In this document: positions 7,701-18,184 of the stretch, in pieces
How the letters are laid out: each line of letters begins with the position of its first letter
Position numbering within the stretch: position 1 is the first letter of the stretch
Origin: Streptomyces aculeolatus
GTDB lineage: Bacteria; Actinomycetota; Actinomycetes; Streptomycetales; Streptomycetaceae
Length of the DNA: 64,000 bases
NCBI RefSeq assembly: GCF_020400605.1
Contig: NZ_JAINRD010000018.1
Coordinates: 1-64,000, forward strand
Direction: 5' to 3'
Notes under the pieces: model-generated
The model's database searches: none
Told to the model about the DNA's origin: nothing
Seen by the model: only the letters and a program-made list of their open reading frames with translations
Translations under genes and position numbers: made by a program

Positions 7701-8864
7701 ATGGGGAGCACGGGGCACGGCCCGTTGCACGGCGTACGCGTGGTCGAGCTGGCCGGTATCGGCCCCGGCCCGTTCGCCGCCATGCTCCTCGCCGACCTCG
7801 GCGCGGACGTCGTACGGGTCGACCGGCCGGGCGGCCCCGGACTCGGCATCGACCCCGCGCACGACCTCACCAACCGCAACAAGCGCTCCGTCGTCCTCGA
7901 CCTCAAGTCCCCGGCCGCCGCCGCCGCGGCGCTGGCGCTGGCCGAACGGGCCGACATCCTCGTCGAGGGCTTCCGCCCCGGCGTCGCGGAGCGCCTCGGC
8001 GTCGGCCCCGCCGACTGCCTCGCCCGCAACCCCCGCCTGGTGTACGGGCGGATGACCGGCTGGGGCCAGGACGGCCCGCTGGCGGCGACCGCGGGACACG
8101 ACATCGGCTACGTCGCCGTCACCGGCGCGCTCGGCATGATCGGCCCCGCCGACGGCCCGCCCGCGATCCCCGCCAACCTCCTCGGCGACTACGCGGGCGG
8201 TTCGCTCTACCTCGTCGTCGGCGTGCTGTCCGCACTGCAGCATGCGCGCACCACCGGAGAGGGGCAGGTCGTCGACGCGGCCATCGTGGACGGCACCGCG
8301 CACCTGACGTCGATGATCCACGCCATGGCGGCCGCCGGTGCCTGGCACGACCGCCGCGGCGCCAACCTCCTGGACGGCGGCGCGCCGTTCTACGGCGTGT
8401 ACGAGACCGCCGACGGGCAGTACATGGCCGTCGGCGCCCTGGAGCCCGCGTTCTACGAGGAGTTCGTCCGCCTCCTCGGCGTCTCCGGCACCCTGCCCGA
8501 CCGGGCCGACCCCGCCGCGTGGGCGGAGCTGCGCGAGCGGCTGGCCGCCCGGTTCCGGGAGCGGACCCGCACCGAGTGGACCGAGGTCTTCGCCGGCTCC
8601 GACGCCTGCGTCGCGCCCGTGCTGTCCCTGCGCGAGGCCCGCGACCACCCGCACCTCGCCGCCCGCGGCACCTTCACCGAGGAGTACGGCACCGTCCAGC
8701 CCGCTCCCGCGCCCCGGTTCTCCGCCACCCCCGGCGGCGTACGCCGTCCGCCGGCGCGCCCGGGCGCCGACACCGCAGAAGTCGCCCGCGACTGGCACGT
8801 CCCCGGCCTGGTCGCCGACCCCACCGGGGGCCCCGCCGTGGCCCCCGTAGAGGAGGACCGTTGA
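7701..8864 (+). CDS. Alpha-methylacyl-CoA racemase-like class III CoA-transferase-fold protein
   Basis: 387 aa. The motif AGHDIGYVAVTGALGMIG and the later NLLGDYAGGSLYL closely follow the M. tuberculosis MCR/human AMACR pattern. H133 and D163 have the same 30-residue spacing as the catalytic His/Asp pair of MCR. It should interconvert 2R- and 2S-methylacyl-CoA so that methyl-branched chains can enter beta-oxidation. The closely related fold of CoA-transferases cannot be fully excluded. ATG at 7701 follows a GGGGG stretch. It is the first gene of the operon and its TGA overlaps the TTG start of the acyl-CoA dehydrogenase. Confidence 0.8.
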   Translation: MGSTGHGPLHGVRVVELAGIGPGPFAAMLLADLGADVVRVDRPGGPGLGIDPAHDLTNRNKRSVVLDLKSPAAAAAALALAERADILVEGFRPGVAERLGVGPADCLARNPRLVYGRMTGWGQDGPLAATAGHDIGYVAVTGALGMIGPADGPPAIPANLLGDYAGGSLYLVVGVLSALQHARTTGEGQVVDAAIVDGTAHLTSMIHAMAAAGAWHDRRGANLLDGGAPFYGVYETADGQYMAVGALEPAFYEEFVRLLGVSGTLPDRADPAAWAELRERLAARFRERTRTEWTEVFAGSDACVAPVLSLREARDHPHLAARGTFTEEYGTVQPAPAPRFSATPGGVRRPPARPGADTAEVARDWHVPGLVADPTGGPAVAPVEEDR

Positions 8865-10003
8865 AACGCCGGCTGTACGGGCCCGAGCACGAGGCCTTCC
8901 GCGAGACCGTGCGGACCTTCCTCGCCAAGGAGGTCACCCCGCACTACGAGAGGTGGGAGGCCGACGGCGTCGTCTCCCGCGACGCCTGGCTCGCCGCCGG
9001 GCGGCAGGGCCTGCTCGGCCTCGCCGTCCCCGAGGAGTACGGCGGCGGCGGCCACGACGACTACCGCTTCGCGGCCGTGCTGGCCGAGGAGTTCGCCCGC
9101 GCCGGAGCCGCCGGCCTGGCCGTGGGACTCCACAACGACGTCATCGGCCCGTACCTGACCTCCCTGGCCACCGACGAGCAGAAGCGGCGCTGGCTACCCG
9201 GCTTCTGCACCGGCGAGCTGATCACCGCCATCGCCATGACGGAACCCGGCGCCGGCTCCGACCTCCAGGGCATCCGCACCACCGCCGAGGACCGCGGCGA
9301 CCACTGGCTGCTCAACGGCGCCAAGACGTTCATCTCCAACGGCATCCTCGCCGACCTCGTCGTCGTGGTCGCCAAGACCACCCCCGAGGGCGGCGCGCGC
9401 GGGCTGAGCCTGCTGGTCGTCGAGCGCGGTGCGGCCGGCTTCGAGCGCGGCCGCAACCTCGACAAGATCGGCCAGAAGGCCCAGGACACCGCCGAGTTGT
9501 TCTTCACCGACGTACGGGTGCCCAAGGACCACCTGCTGGGGGAGCGCGACGGTGCGTTCGGCCACCTGATGACGAACCTGCCGCAGGAGCGGATGGCCAT
9601 CGCCGTCGCCGCGGTCGCCGCCGCCGAGCACCTGGTCGAGGCCACCACGGCGTACGTCAAGGAGCGCGAGGCGTTCGGCAGGGCGCTCGGCCGGTTCCAG
9701 CACATCCGCTTCGAGATCGCCGAGATGGCCACCGAGTGCGCCGTGACCCGGACGTTCGTCGACCGCTGCATCGAGGACCTGGCGGCCGGCGAGCTGGACG
9801 CGGTGCACGCCTCGATGGCCAAGTGGTGGGCGACCGAGCTGCAAAAACGCACCGCGGACCGCTGCCTGCAACTGCACGGCGGCTACGGCTACATGAGCGA
9901 GTTCCCCGTGGCCCGCGCCTTCACCGACGGGCGTGTCCAGACCATCTACGGCGGCACCACCGAGATCATGAAAGAGATCATCGGCCGCTCCCTGCTCTCC
10001 TGA
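8861..10003 (+). CDS. Acyl-CoA dehydrogenase
   Basis: 380 aa with TTG start at 8861, preceded by GAGGAGG and overlapping the upstream TGA (TTGA). No alternative gives an equally complete N-terminus. The FAD-binding segment AMTEPGAGSDLQGIRT is present. The C-terminal YGGTTEIMKEIIGR carries the catalytic Glu in the position usual for short-branched or medium-chain ACADs. It catalyses the first, flavin-dependent desaturation of an acyl-CoA, passing electrons to ETF. Coupling to the racemase suggests that its substrate is the S-isomer of 2-methylacyl-CoAs. Confidence 0.88.
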   Translation: MKRRLYGPEHEAFRETVRTFLAKEVTPHYERWEADGVVSRDAWLAAGRQGLLGLAVPEEYGGGGHDDYRFAAVLAEEFARAGAAGLAVGLHNDVIGPYLTSLATDEQKRRWLPGFCTGELITAIAMTEPGAGSDLQGIRTTAEDRGDHWLLNGAKTFISNGILADLVVVVAKTTPEGGARGLSLLVVERGAAGFERGRNLDKIGQKAQDTAELFFTDVRVPKDHLLGERDGAFGHLMTNLPQERMAIAVAAVAAAEHLVEATTAYVKEREAFGRALGRFQHIRFEIAEMATECAVTRTFVDRCIEDLAAGELDAVHASMAKWWATELQKRTADRCLQLHGGYGYMSEFPVARAFTDGRVQTIYGGTTEIMKEIIGRSLLS

Positions 10004-10016
10004 GAGGCGCACCACC

Positions 10017-11252
<1,236 letters not shown>

Positions 11253-11292
11253 CCCCGTCCCGCCCCCCGCCTACGGAGACCACCTCATCACC

Positions 11293-13470
11293 ATGAGCCA
11301 CACGAACACGATCCGCTGGGAGCAGGACGACACCGGCGTCGTCACCCTCGTCCTGGACGACCCGAACCAGTCCGCCAACACCATGAACGCGGACTTCATC
11401 CAGTCGCTCACCGCCGTCGCCGACCGGCTGGAGGCCGAGCGCGACGGCGTGCGCGGCATCGTCTTCGCCTCCGCGAAGAAGACCTTCTTCGCCGGCGGCG
11501 ACCTCAACGACCTCATCCGCATCGACCGCGAGCACGCCCGCGAGGCGTTCGACACCGGGATGGCCGTCAAGAGCGCGCTGCGCCGCATCGAGACGCTCGG
11601 CAAGCCCGTCGTCGCGGCGATCAACGGCGCGGCCCTCGGCGGCGGATACGAGATCGCCCTCGCCTGCCACCACCGCGTCGCCCTCGACGCGCCCGGCTCG
11701 AAGATCGGGCTGCCCGAGGTCACCCTCGGCCTGCTGCCCGCGGGCGGCGGCGTCACCCGTACCGTACGGCTGATGGGCATCACCGACGCGCTGCTGAAGG
11801 TGCTTCTCCAGGGCACCCAGTACCGGCCGCGGCGGGCGCTGGAGAACGGGCTCGTGCACGAGGTCGTCGAGACCGAGGAGGAACTGCGCGCCGCCGCCCG
11901 TGCGTTCGTCGACGCGCACCCGGAGTCCCGGCAGCCCTGGGACGAGCCCGGCTACCGGATCCCCGGCGGCACGCCGCAGAACCCGAAGTTCGCCGCCAAC
12001 CTCCCCGCGTTCCCCGCCAACCTCAGCAAGCAGCTCGGCGGCGCCCCGTTCCCCGCCCCGCGCAACATCATGGCGGCGGCCGTCGAGGGCTCCCAGGTCG
12101 ACTTCGAGACCGCCCAGGTCATCGAGGCCCGCTACTTCGTCGACCTGGCCGTAGGACAGACCGCCAAGAACATGATCCAGGCGTTCTTCTTCGACCTCCA
12201 GGCCGTCAACGCCGGCCGCTCCCGGCCGTCCGGCACCGCCGAGCGGCGGGTGGCGAAGGTCGCCGTGCTGGGCGCCGGGATGATGGGTGCCGGCATCGCC
12301 TACTCCTGCGCGCGCGCCGGTATCGAGGTGGTGCTGAAGGACGTGTCCGTCGAGGCGGCGGAGAAGGGCAAGGCGTACTCCGCCGGGCTGCTCGACAAGC
12401 AGCTCGCCAAGGGCCGTACGACGCAGGAGAAGCGGGACGCGCTGCTGGCCCGCATCACCCCCGTCGCGGACCCCGCGGAGCTGGCCGGCTGCGACGCCGT
12501 GATCGAGGCGGTCTTCGAGGACCCGGCGCTCAAGCACAAGGTGTTCCAGGAGATCCAGGACGTCGTCGCGCCCGACGCCCTCCTCTGCTCGAACACCTCC
12601 ACCCTGCCCATCACGCTGCTCGCCGAAGGCGTCGCCCGCCCGGCCGACTTCGTCGGACTGCACTTCTTCTCACCGGTGGACAAGATGCCGCTGGTCGAGA
12701 TCATCAAGGGCGAGCGCACCGGTGACGAGGCGCTGGCCCGCGCCTTCGACCTCGTACGCCAGATCTCCAAGACCCCGATCGTCGTGAACGACTCGCGCGG
12801 CTTCTTCACCTCCCGCGTGATCGGCCACTTCATCAACGAGGGCGTGGCCATGGTCGGCGAGGGCATCGAGCCCGCGACCGTCGAGCAGGCCGCCGCCCAG
12901 GCCGGCTATCCGGCCAAGGTGCTGTCCCTGCTGGACGAGCTGACCCTCACCCTGCCGCGGAAGATCCGCAACGAGACGCGCGCGGCCGTCGAGGCGGCCG
13001 GCGGCAGCTACCCCGTGCACCCGGCGGAGGCGGTCATCGACCGCATGGTCGACGAGTTCGGCCGCACCGGGCGGGCCGGGGGAGCGGGCTTCTACGACTA
13101 CGAGGACGGCAGGCGGACCCGGCTGTGGCCCGGGCTGCGGGAGCACTTCACCAAGCCGGACCAGGAGCCGCCGGCGCTGCGCGACCTGCAGGAGCGGATG
13201 CTGTTCGCGGAGGCGCTGGACACCGTGCGGCTCGTCGAGGAGGGCGTGCTGACGTCCGTCGCGGACGCGAACATCGGCTCCGTCTTCGGCATCGGCTTCC
13301 CCGCCTGGACGGGCGGCGTGCTGCAGTACATCAACGGCTACGAGGGCGGGCTGCCCGGCTTCGTGGCGCGGGCCCGCGAACTGGCGGCGGCGTACGGCGA
13401 GCGCTTCGACCCGCCGGCGCTGCTGCTGGCGAAGGCGGAGCGGGACGAGGCGTTCATGGACGCCGTCTGA
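11293..13470 (+). CDS. FadB-like multifunctional enoyl-CoA hydratase / 3-hydroxyacyl-CoA dehydrogenase
   Basis: 725 aa. An N-terminal crotonase domain (AAINGAALGGGYEIALAC oxyanion-hole region) is followed by a NAD-binding Rossmann motif VLGAGMMGAGIAYS at about residue 320, then C-terminal 3HCDH domains. This is the usual FadB/FadJ architecture and length. It hydrates enoyl-CoA and oxidises the L-3-hydroxy product; thiolysis is done by the preceding gene. It is the last gene of the operon and is followed by a strong hairpin. Confidence 0.92.
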   Translation: MSHTNTIRWEQDDTGVVTLVLDDPNQSANTMNADFIQSLTAVADRLEAERDGVRGIVFASAKKTFFAGGDLNDLIRIDREHAREAFDTGMAVKSALRRIETLGKPVVAAINGAALGGGYEIALACHHRVALDAPGSKIGLPEVTLGLLPAGGGVTRTVRLMGITDALLKVLLQGTQYRPRRALENGLVHEVVETEEELRAAARAFVDAHPESRQPWDEPGYRIPGGTPQNPKFAANLPAFPANLSKQLGGAPFPAPRNIMAAAVEGSQVDFETAQVIEARYFVDLAVGQTAKNMIQAFFFDLQAVNAGRSRPSGTAERRVAKVAVLGAGMMGAGIAYSCARAGIEVVLKDVSVEAAEKGKAYSAGLLDKQLAKGRTTQEKRDALLARITPVADPAELAGCDAVIEAVFEDPALKHKVFQEIQDVVAPDALLCSNTSTLPITLLAEGVARPADFVGLHFFSPVDKMPLVEIIKGERTGDEALARAFDLVRQISKTPIVVNDSRGFFTSRVIGHFINEGVAMVGEGIEPATVEQAAAQAGYPAKVLSLLDELTLTLPRKIRNETRAAVEAAGGSYPVHPAEAVIDRMVDEFGRTGRAGGAGFYDYEDGRRTRLWPGLREHFTKPDQEPPALRDLQERMLFAEALDTVRLVEEGVLTSVADANIGSVFGIGFPAWTGGVLQYINGYEGGLPGFVARARELAAAYGERFDPPALLLAKAERDEAFMDAV

Positions 13471-13477
13471 ACCGGCC

Positions 13478-13514
13478 CGGCCCCCGCCGCGCCGGAGCCG
13501 GCGGGCGGGGGCCG
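13478..13514. terminator. Intrinsic-type hairpin after the beta-oxidation operon
   Basis: CGGCCCCCGCC (13478-13488) pairs perfectly with GGCGGGGGCCG (13504-13514) around a 15-nt loop, directly after the fadB-like stop. It lies between convergent genes and could serve both. There is no U tract, as is usual in Streptomyces. Confidence 0.6.
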
Positions 13515-13535
13515 CGGTGGGGGGTGGGCCGGTGC

Positions 13536-14573
13536 TCAGCCGACGCGCATCGTGCGGATCGTGCCGATCTTGGCGTAGAGCTTCGCGCCCGGGCAGGCGG
13601 TCGGGTAGAGCCGGCGGTGTGAGGCGACCCGGTAGACGGTCGTCGCGTCGCCCTTCCCGTACTTGCCGTTGGACTTCCCCGCGGTCAGCTTCACCTTGCC
13701 GGTGCGGCTGTGGCCCGCGACCCCGAGGCGCCACTCGGACAGCCGGGCCAGCGCCTTGGTGACCTTCGCGGGCACGGACGCGGAGCCGTACGAGCCGATG
13801 ACCGCGGCGCCGGTGGTGTTCTTGTTGAAGCCGAGGGTGTGCGCGCCGGTCACCGGCTTGGTGACGCCGCCGCGGCGGCCCTCGTAGATGCGGCCGCACT
13901 TGTCCACGAGGAAGTTGTAGCCGATGTCGTTCCAGCCGTTGGTGCGGGTGTGGTAGCGGTAGATCGCGCGGATGATCGACGGGGCCTGCGAGCACGAGTA
14001 GCCGTTGCTGTCCACGGTGTGGTGGACGATGAAGGCCTTGACCCCGCTGCCGTACTCGGGCGGGCCGTCACGCCACGACTCGTTGGCGCCCCACTGCTTC
14101 CGCGAGACGATCGCCGGCCGCGTCGCGGTCGTGGTGAACGCGGGCTCGGCGGGTAACCCGGGCCCGTCGGCGGGGTCGACGAGTTCCAGTTTCGCGTGGC
14201 CGGGCAGCGGGGCCGTACCGCCGTCGGCGCGGCGCAGCCGGCCCTGGGCGGCGTCGGAGTCGCCCACCCACAGCGGCGCGGTGGCGGCCCTCGCCGGCGC
14301 GGATGTCCCGGTGTCGGAAAGCCGGGGCTGGGCCTCCAGCGACCGCCATGCCGTCCACCGGCCGGTGGCGGCGTCCCGGGTGCGTACCTGCGGCGTGCCG
14401 TCGAGCGCGCCGCCGCCGGCCGGCCAGGAGACGCCGACGAGGCTGAAGCTGCCGTCGTCAGGCTCCGCCTCGGGGCTGGCGAAGGCGCCGGGGAGGGTGA
14501 GGCCGGCGGCGACGAGCAGGACGGCGAGTACGGGGAAGGCCCAGCGGCGTCCCCGTCGGGGGCGTGCGCTCAT
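13536..14573 (-). CDS. Secreted peptidoglycan-recognition / N-acetylmuramoyl-L-alanine amidase
   Basis: 345 aa. Start at 14573 is supported by a GAGGAG ribosome site and gives a twin-Arg-rich N-terminus and hydrophobic h-region (residues 11-30), which fits a signal peptide. The Amidase_2/PGRP domain starts near residue 157 with RKQWGANESW. Likely zinc ligands are H184/H185 (FIVHHT), H319 (SHR) and C327 (ACPG). The enzyme would cut the lactyl-amide bond between muramic acid and the stem peptide during wall remodelling. The region at residues 40-150 resembles the beta-rich N-terminal part of Streptomyces PGRP-like amidases. Confidence 0.85.
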   Translation of the reverse strand: MSARPRRGRRWAFPVLAVLLVAAGLTLPGAFASPEAEPDDGSFSLVGVSWPAGGGALDGTPQVRTRDAATGRWTAWRSLEAQPRLSDTGTSAPARAATAPLWVGDSDAAQGRLRRADGGTAPLPGHAKLELVDPADGPGLPAEPAFTTTATRPAIVSRKQWGANESWRDGPPEYGSGVKAFIVHHTVDSNGYSCSQAPSIIRAIYRYHTRTNGWNDIGYNFLVDKCGRIYEGRRGGVTKPVTGAHTLGFNKNTTGAAVIGSYGSASVPAKVTKALARLSEWRLGVAGHSRTGKVKLTAGKSNGKYGKGDATTVYRVASHRRLYPTACPGAKLYAKIGTIRTMRVG

Positions 14574-14733
14574 GCTCCAACTCCTCGGCGCGGACGGCGG
14601 TTTGCGACTGCGACGCGGATGAGCATGACAACACCGTCGGGCCCCGGGCAAGAGCCGCCGCGGACTGCGCGTATGTCGTAGTGCACAGACGGCCGGTCGG
14701 AACCTCACCCGTCACAGGCCTACGTGCGCAAGG

Positions 14734-15525
14734 TCACTCCGCGGGCCGGTCCTCCGGCCGGTCCGCGGGGAACGACGCCCGCAGCTCCGCCTTCATCGAC
14801 CGCTGGAAGGCCGTCACCAGCGCCTGGACCACCATCGGCTGCATGTGCGCCGACAGTGACTTCATCGTCTCGACCTGCTCCGGGTCGGGGTCCGCCTCGC
14901 CGAACGGCTCCCACACCTCGTCGCGGAAGAGCCGGGTCAGCTCGCGCGCCACCGCGCGGGAGTGCTCCTGCACCACCTCCCGGGCGGTGAGCACCGTCTC
15001 CAGCCGGATCGGCACGTCGAGCAGCCGTACGCCGAGATGGAGGACGGCCGGGTCGACCCGGAAGGCGTCGCCGCCGCCCGCACCCGGTCCTGCGCCGTTC
15101 GCACCGGCGTCCGGCGGCGTACGCTCCAGCACCCCCATCGCGGCCAGCCGCGCCACGTCGTCGTCGGTCAGCGACCGCCCCGCCCGCCGCTCCAGCTCCG
15201 CCCGGCTCACCTCCGCCTCCGCGTCCGGCACCCAGGTGGCCACCAGCGCGCGGTGCAGCGCGTGGTCCTCGGCACTCAGCCCGGGCGGCAACTGCTGCAC
15301 GTACCGCTCGATCGCCGCCAGCGTCAGCCCCTGGTGCTGCAACTCCTCGATGAGCGCGAGCCGGGACAGGTGCTCGGGGCCGTAGCGACCCACGCGCCGC
15401 GGGCCGATGGCCGGCGGGGGCAGCAGCCCGCGGGTGGAGTAGAAGCGGACCGTGCGCACGGTGACGCCCGCGCGTGCGGCCAGTTCGTCCACGGTCAGCC
15501 CGGCCGCCTCCGTCTCCTGGGTCAT
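14734..15525 (-). CDS. MerR-family transcriptional regulator
   Basis: 263 aa from ATG 15525. The N-terminal winged HTH is clear (LTVDELAARAGVTVRTVRFY and the wing GLLPPPAIGPRRVGRYG), followed by a dimerisation helix. The remaining 150 aa are not a recognised metal-binding or TipA domain, so the effector is unknown. A promoter placed so that transcription would begin at the A of this ATG supports this start over one 24 nt upstream. It is divergent from the M14 carboxypeptidase gene, its most obvious candidate target. Confidence 0.8.
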   Translation of the reverse strand: MTQETEAAGLTVDELAARAGVTVRTVRFYSTRGLLPPPAIGPRRVGRYGPEHLSRLALIEELQHQGLTLAAIERYVQQLPPGLSAEDHALHRALVATWVPDAEAEVSRAELERRAGRSLTDDDVARLAAMGVLERTPPDAGANGAGPGAGGGDAFRVDPAVLHLGVRLLDVPIRLETVLTAREVVQEHSRAVARELTRLFRDEVWEPFGEADPDPEQVETMKSLSAHMQPMVVQALVTAFQRSMKAELRASFPADRPEDRPAE

Positions 15526-15531
15526 GGTCCA

Positions 15532-15561
15532 ACAATATTGCTGTCTCACCGATCCTGTGAA
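15532..15561 (-). promoter_or_regulatory. Predicted leaderless promoter of the MerR gene, with palindrome
   Basis: On the minus strand TTCACA (15561-15556) and TATTGT (15537-15532) are 18 bp apart. Six bases then precede the ATG at 15525, so the mRNA would begin at its start codon. The 8-bp palindrome CAATATTG (15533-15540) covers the -10 box and could be part of an autoregulatory site. Confidence 0.45.
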
Positions 15562-15683
15562 AGACCGCGGCGACCCCCGATGCCCGCCGGCCGCCGGGAC
15601 TTCGTGCGCGAAGGCTTCTGCGGCGCGTCACCCTCCGCTATCTTCTGGCCACCCTCATCGCTCTCCGCCCTGGGAGACCGCCC

Positions 15684-17012
15684 ATGCGCATGCGCGCCCC
15701 CCGCCTCACCGTGCTCCGCACGGTCACGCTCGCGGCCTGCGCGGCGGCCGTCGTGTTCGCACCGCTCACCGGCCCGCCCGCGGAGGCCGCCAACCCGCCG
15801 CGCACCGGCTTCGAGGAGAGCGGCGGCGCCCGCTGGACCAGCGAGCAGGAGGAGGCGGACTTCCTCGCGACCGTGGCCCGGGACAGCCGGCGCGTCGCCG
15901 TCGACCGCATCGGCACCACCGAGCAGGGCCGCCCGCTGAACCTCGTACGCATCGGCGCCCCCCGCCCGCCCACGCCGGCGCAGGCCGCCCGCGGCAGCGT
16001 CGTCCTGCTCATCTGCAGCCAGCACGGCGACGAACCGGCGGGCCGCGAGGCGTGCCTGACCAGCCTGCGCGACCTCGCCTACGCCAAGGACGGCGCGACC
16101 CGCCGCTTCCTGGCCCGCAACTCCGTCCTCGTCGTCCCCAGCGCCAACCCCGACGGCCGCGCCGCCGACACCCGCGGCAACGCCGCCGGCGTCGACGTCA
16201 ACCGCGACCACGTCGCGCTGGAGACCGCCGAAGGCCGCGCCATGGCCGCCGTCATCCGCGACTACCGCCCCGACGTCATCCACGACCTGCACGAGTTCGG
16301 CGCCGTCGAGCCGTACTACGTCAAGGACGTGCTCGCGCTCTGGCCGCGCAACCTCAACACCGACGACGGCGTCCACCGCGAGGCCCGCCACCTGACCGAG
16401 GACCACGTCTTCGAGGACGTCGGCGAAGCCGGCCACAGCACCGGCGTCTACGGCATCTACACCGACCCGCAAACCGGCGAGCCCGTCCGCCAGGTCGCCG
16501 GCGACGGCCAGGAGCGCATCCTGCGCAACACCGCGGGCCTCAAGCACGCGGCCGGGCTGCTGGTCGAGACGCGCACCACGGCCCTCACCGACGACGAGCG
16601 CGACGACCCCGCCGCCAACCACCGGCGCCGCGTCAGCTCCCAGCTCATCGCGCTCGACGCCACGTTCACCTACGCCTCGGACCACCGCGGGCGGCTGGCG
16701 ACCGCCACCGCCGCGGCCCGCGCCCGCGGCCTCGCCGACCGGGGGCCCGTCTACCTCGGCGGCGCCGACAACGAGCCGCCCGCGCCGGGGCAGGTCATCG
16801 ACGACCCGCCCTGCGGCTACGAACTCGACGCCGCGCAGTACGAGGAGGTCGGCGACGAACTGGCCCTGCACGGCGTCGAGGCCCGCGAACGGCGGGACGG
16901 CGGCGCGCTGGTGAAGCTGCGGCAGCCGCTGCGGGCGCTGGTGCCGCTGCTGCTGGACCAGCGCGCGGGGTACGAACTGGCGGACGGCAGGCCCGTCGAA
17001 CGCTGCCGCTGA
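15684..17012 (+). CDS. Secreted M14-family zinc carboxypeptidase
   Basis: 442 aa. The N-terminus has a basic start, a hydrophobic core (residues 9-28) and an AEA cleavage-like site near residue 35. The zinc site is H114-x-x-E117 (SQHGDEP) and H203 (DLHEFG). NPDGR (155-159) and VNRDH (172-176) fit substrate binding. VETR near residue 304 is in the right place for the catalytic Glu. It should remove C-terminal residues from peptides outside the cell or process wall peptides. It is transcribed divergently from the MerR regulator. Confidence 0.85.
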   Translation: MRMRAPRLTVLRTVTLAACAAAVVFAPLTGPPAEAANPPRTGFEESGGARWTSEQEEADFLATVARDSRRVAVDRIGTTEQGRPLNLVRIGAPRPPTPAQAARGSVVLLICSQHGDEPAGREACLTSLRDLAYAKDGATRRFLARNSVLVVPSANPDGRAADTRGNAAGVDVNRDHVALETAEGRAMAAVIRDYRPDVIHDLHEFGAVEPYYVKDVLALWPRNLNTDDGVHREARHLTEDHVFEDVGEAGHSTGVYGIYTDPQTGEPVRQVAGDGQERILRNTAGLKHAAGLLVETRTTALTDDERDDPAANHRRRVSSQLIALDATFTYASDHRGRLATATAAARARGLADRGPVYLGGADNEPPAPGQVIDDPPCGYELDAAQYEEVGDELALHGVEARERRDGGALVKLRQPLRALVPLLLDQRAGYELADGRPVERCR

Positions 17013-17145
17013 GCGGGGGAGGCCTGCCGGGCGGAGGACAGGGGCGGCCGCCCCGGCGCGTACGACCGCTGCGCGTACAGGGGCTCTGCTGTCGGTGGGG
17101 CCGCCTACCCTTGGGCGGGTGCGCGGGGGTTGGGGGTTGCCGTGC

Positions 17146-18108
17146 TTACCGTGATGGTCCCGCCAGCAGCCCCGCGGCCTCCTCCGCGCAGCCCCACGCC
17201 ACCGTCACCCCGGCGCCCCCGTGCCCGTAGTTGTGCACGCACAGCGCCCCGCCCGGCAGTTGCTCCGCCTCCAGCCGCACGGCGGGCCGGGCCGGGCGGA
17301 GTCCCACGCGGTGGCCGAGGACGCGGGCGCGGGCGACCTCCGGGAGGATGCGCGCGCAGCGCGCCACGATGCCCTCCGCGACCGCCGGGTCGGGCTCGGT
17401 GCCCCAGGCATCCTCGACGGCCGTGCCGCCGAGGACGAGCCCGTACGGCTGCGGGAGCGCGTACAGCGTCGCGGTCGCCTCCTTGTACGCAGAGACCACC
17501 CACTCCTCGACGCCGGGGTTCTCCACGACGACGAGCTGCCCCTGCACCGGGCGCACGCCCGGGTCCGGGACGAGTTCGCGGGCGCCGAGGCCGGTGCAGT
17601 TGACGACGTACCCGGCCGCCCGTCCGGCCTCGTCGAGCGAGCCGGCGGAGCGCCGTTCGATCCGGCCTCCGGCCGCGGCCAGCCGGTCGCGCAGGTGGGC
17701 GAGGTGCGTGGCGGTGTCGATGATCGGCACCGTCGCGCGCACGCCCGTGGCGTACCCGCCGGGCAGCTCCACGGGGTCCGCCGCCCGCACGTCGCGCAGG
17801 GCCCGCCGCCACGGTCCGAGCCCGGCGGTCTCGGCGCCGAGCTGCAGCCCCGTCCGCATCCGCACGCCCGTCGCCGCGGCGTGCTCCGCCTGCCGCGCGT
17901 ACACCTCGAACGACCGCACCGACCAGTCCGCGACCCGGTGTTCGGGCTCGATCCGGTACGGCCACCACAGCCCGCCCGCGACGGCCGACGTCGTCTCCTC
18001 CGCCGGCTCCCGCGCCCACACCGTGACCTGCCGCCCGCCTTCTGCGAGGACGACCGCACTGGTCAGGCCGATGATGCCGCTGCCGAGCACGATGACTTCG
18101 GAATCCAT
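17146..18108 (-). CDS. D-amino-acid oxidase (FAD-dependent)
   Basis: 320 aa, close to the usual length of bacterial DAAO. The N-terminal VIVLGSGIIGLTSA carries the GxGxxG dinucleotide fold (G9, G11, G14). AGGLWWPYR, VNCTGLGARELV and a C-terminal NYGHGGAGVTVAWG, the family signature that closes over the flavin, are all present. It would oxidise D-amino acids to 2-oxo acids with release of ammonia and H2O2. ATG at 18108 places the FAD loop at the very N-terminus. It is divergent from the methylase gene and has no obvious operon partner. Confidence 0.88.
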   Translation of the reverse strand: MDSEVIVLGSGIIGLTSAVVLAEGGRQVTVWAREPAEETTSAVAGGLWWPYRIEPEHRVADWSVRSFEVYARQAEHAAATGVRMRTGLQLGAETAGLGPWRRALRDVRAADPVELPGGYATGVRATVPIIDTATHLAHLRDRLAAAGGRIERRSAGSLDEAGRAAGYVVNCTGLGARELVPDPGVRPVQGQLVVVENPGVEEWVVSAYKEATATLYALPQPYGLVLGGTAVEDAWGTEPDPAVAEGIVARCARILPEVARARVLGHRVGLRPARPAVRLEAEQLPGGALCVHNYGHGGAGVTVAWGCAEEAAGLLAGPSR

Positions 18109-18151
18109 CCCGGCAGTCTGCCGCACCGGTCGCGATCACGCGCGGGGGTGG

Positions 18152-18178
18152 TGGACAGCCGAGGATGATCGCTACCCT
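18152..18178 (+). promoter_or_regulatory. Predicted promoter giving a leaderless transcript
   Basis: TGGACA (18152-18157) and TACCCT (18173-18178) are 15 bp apart. The seventh base after the -10 box is the A of ATG 18185, so the mRNA would start on that codon. The short spacer lowers confidence. Confidence 0.4.
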
Positions 18179-18184
18179 GTTCGC

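Noticed and set aside
17041..17054. GGGGCGGCCGCCCC perfect palindrome after the M14 gene
   Set aside because: Self-complementary GC runs of this size are expected at this base composition; with no loop it is a poor terminator. It may still help end transcription.
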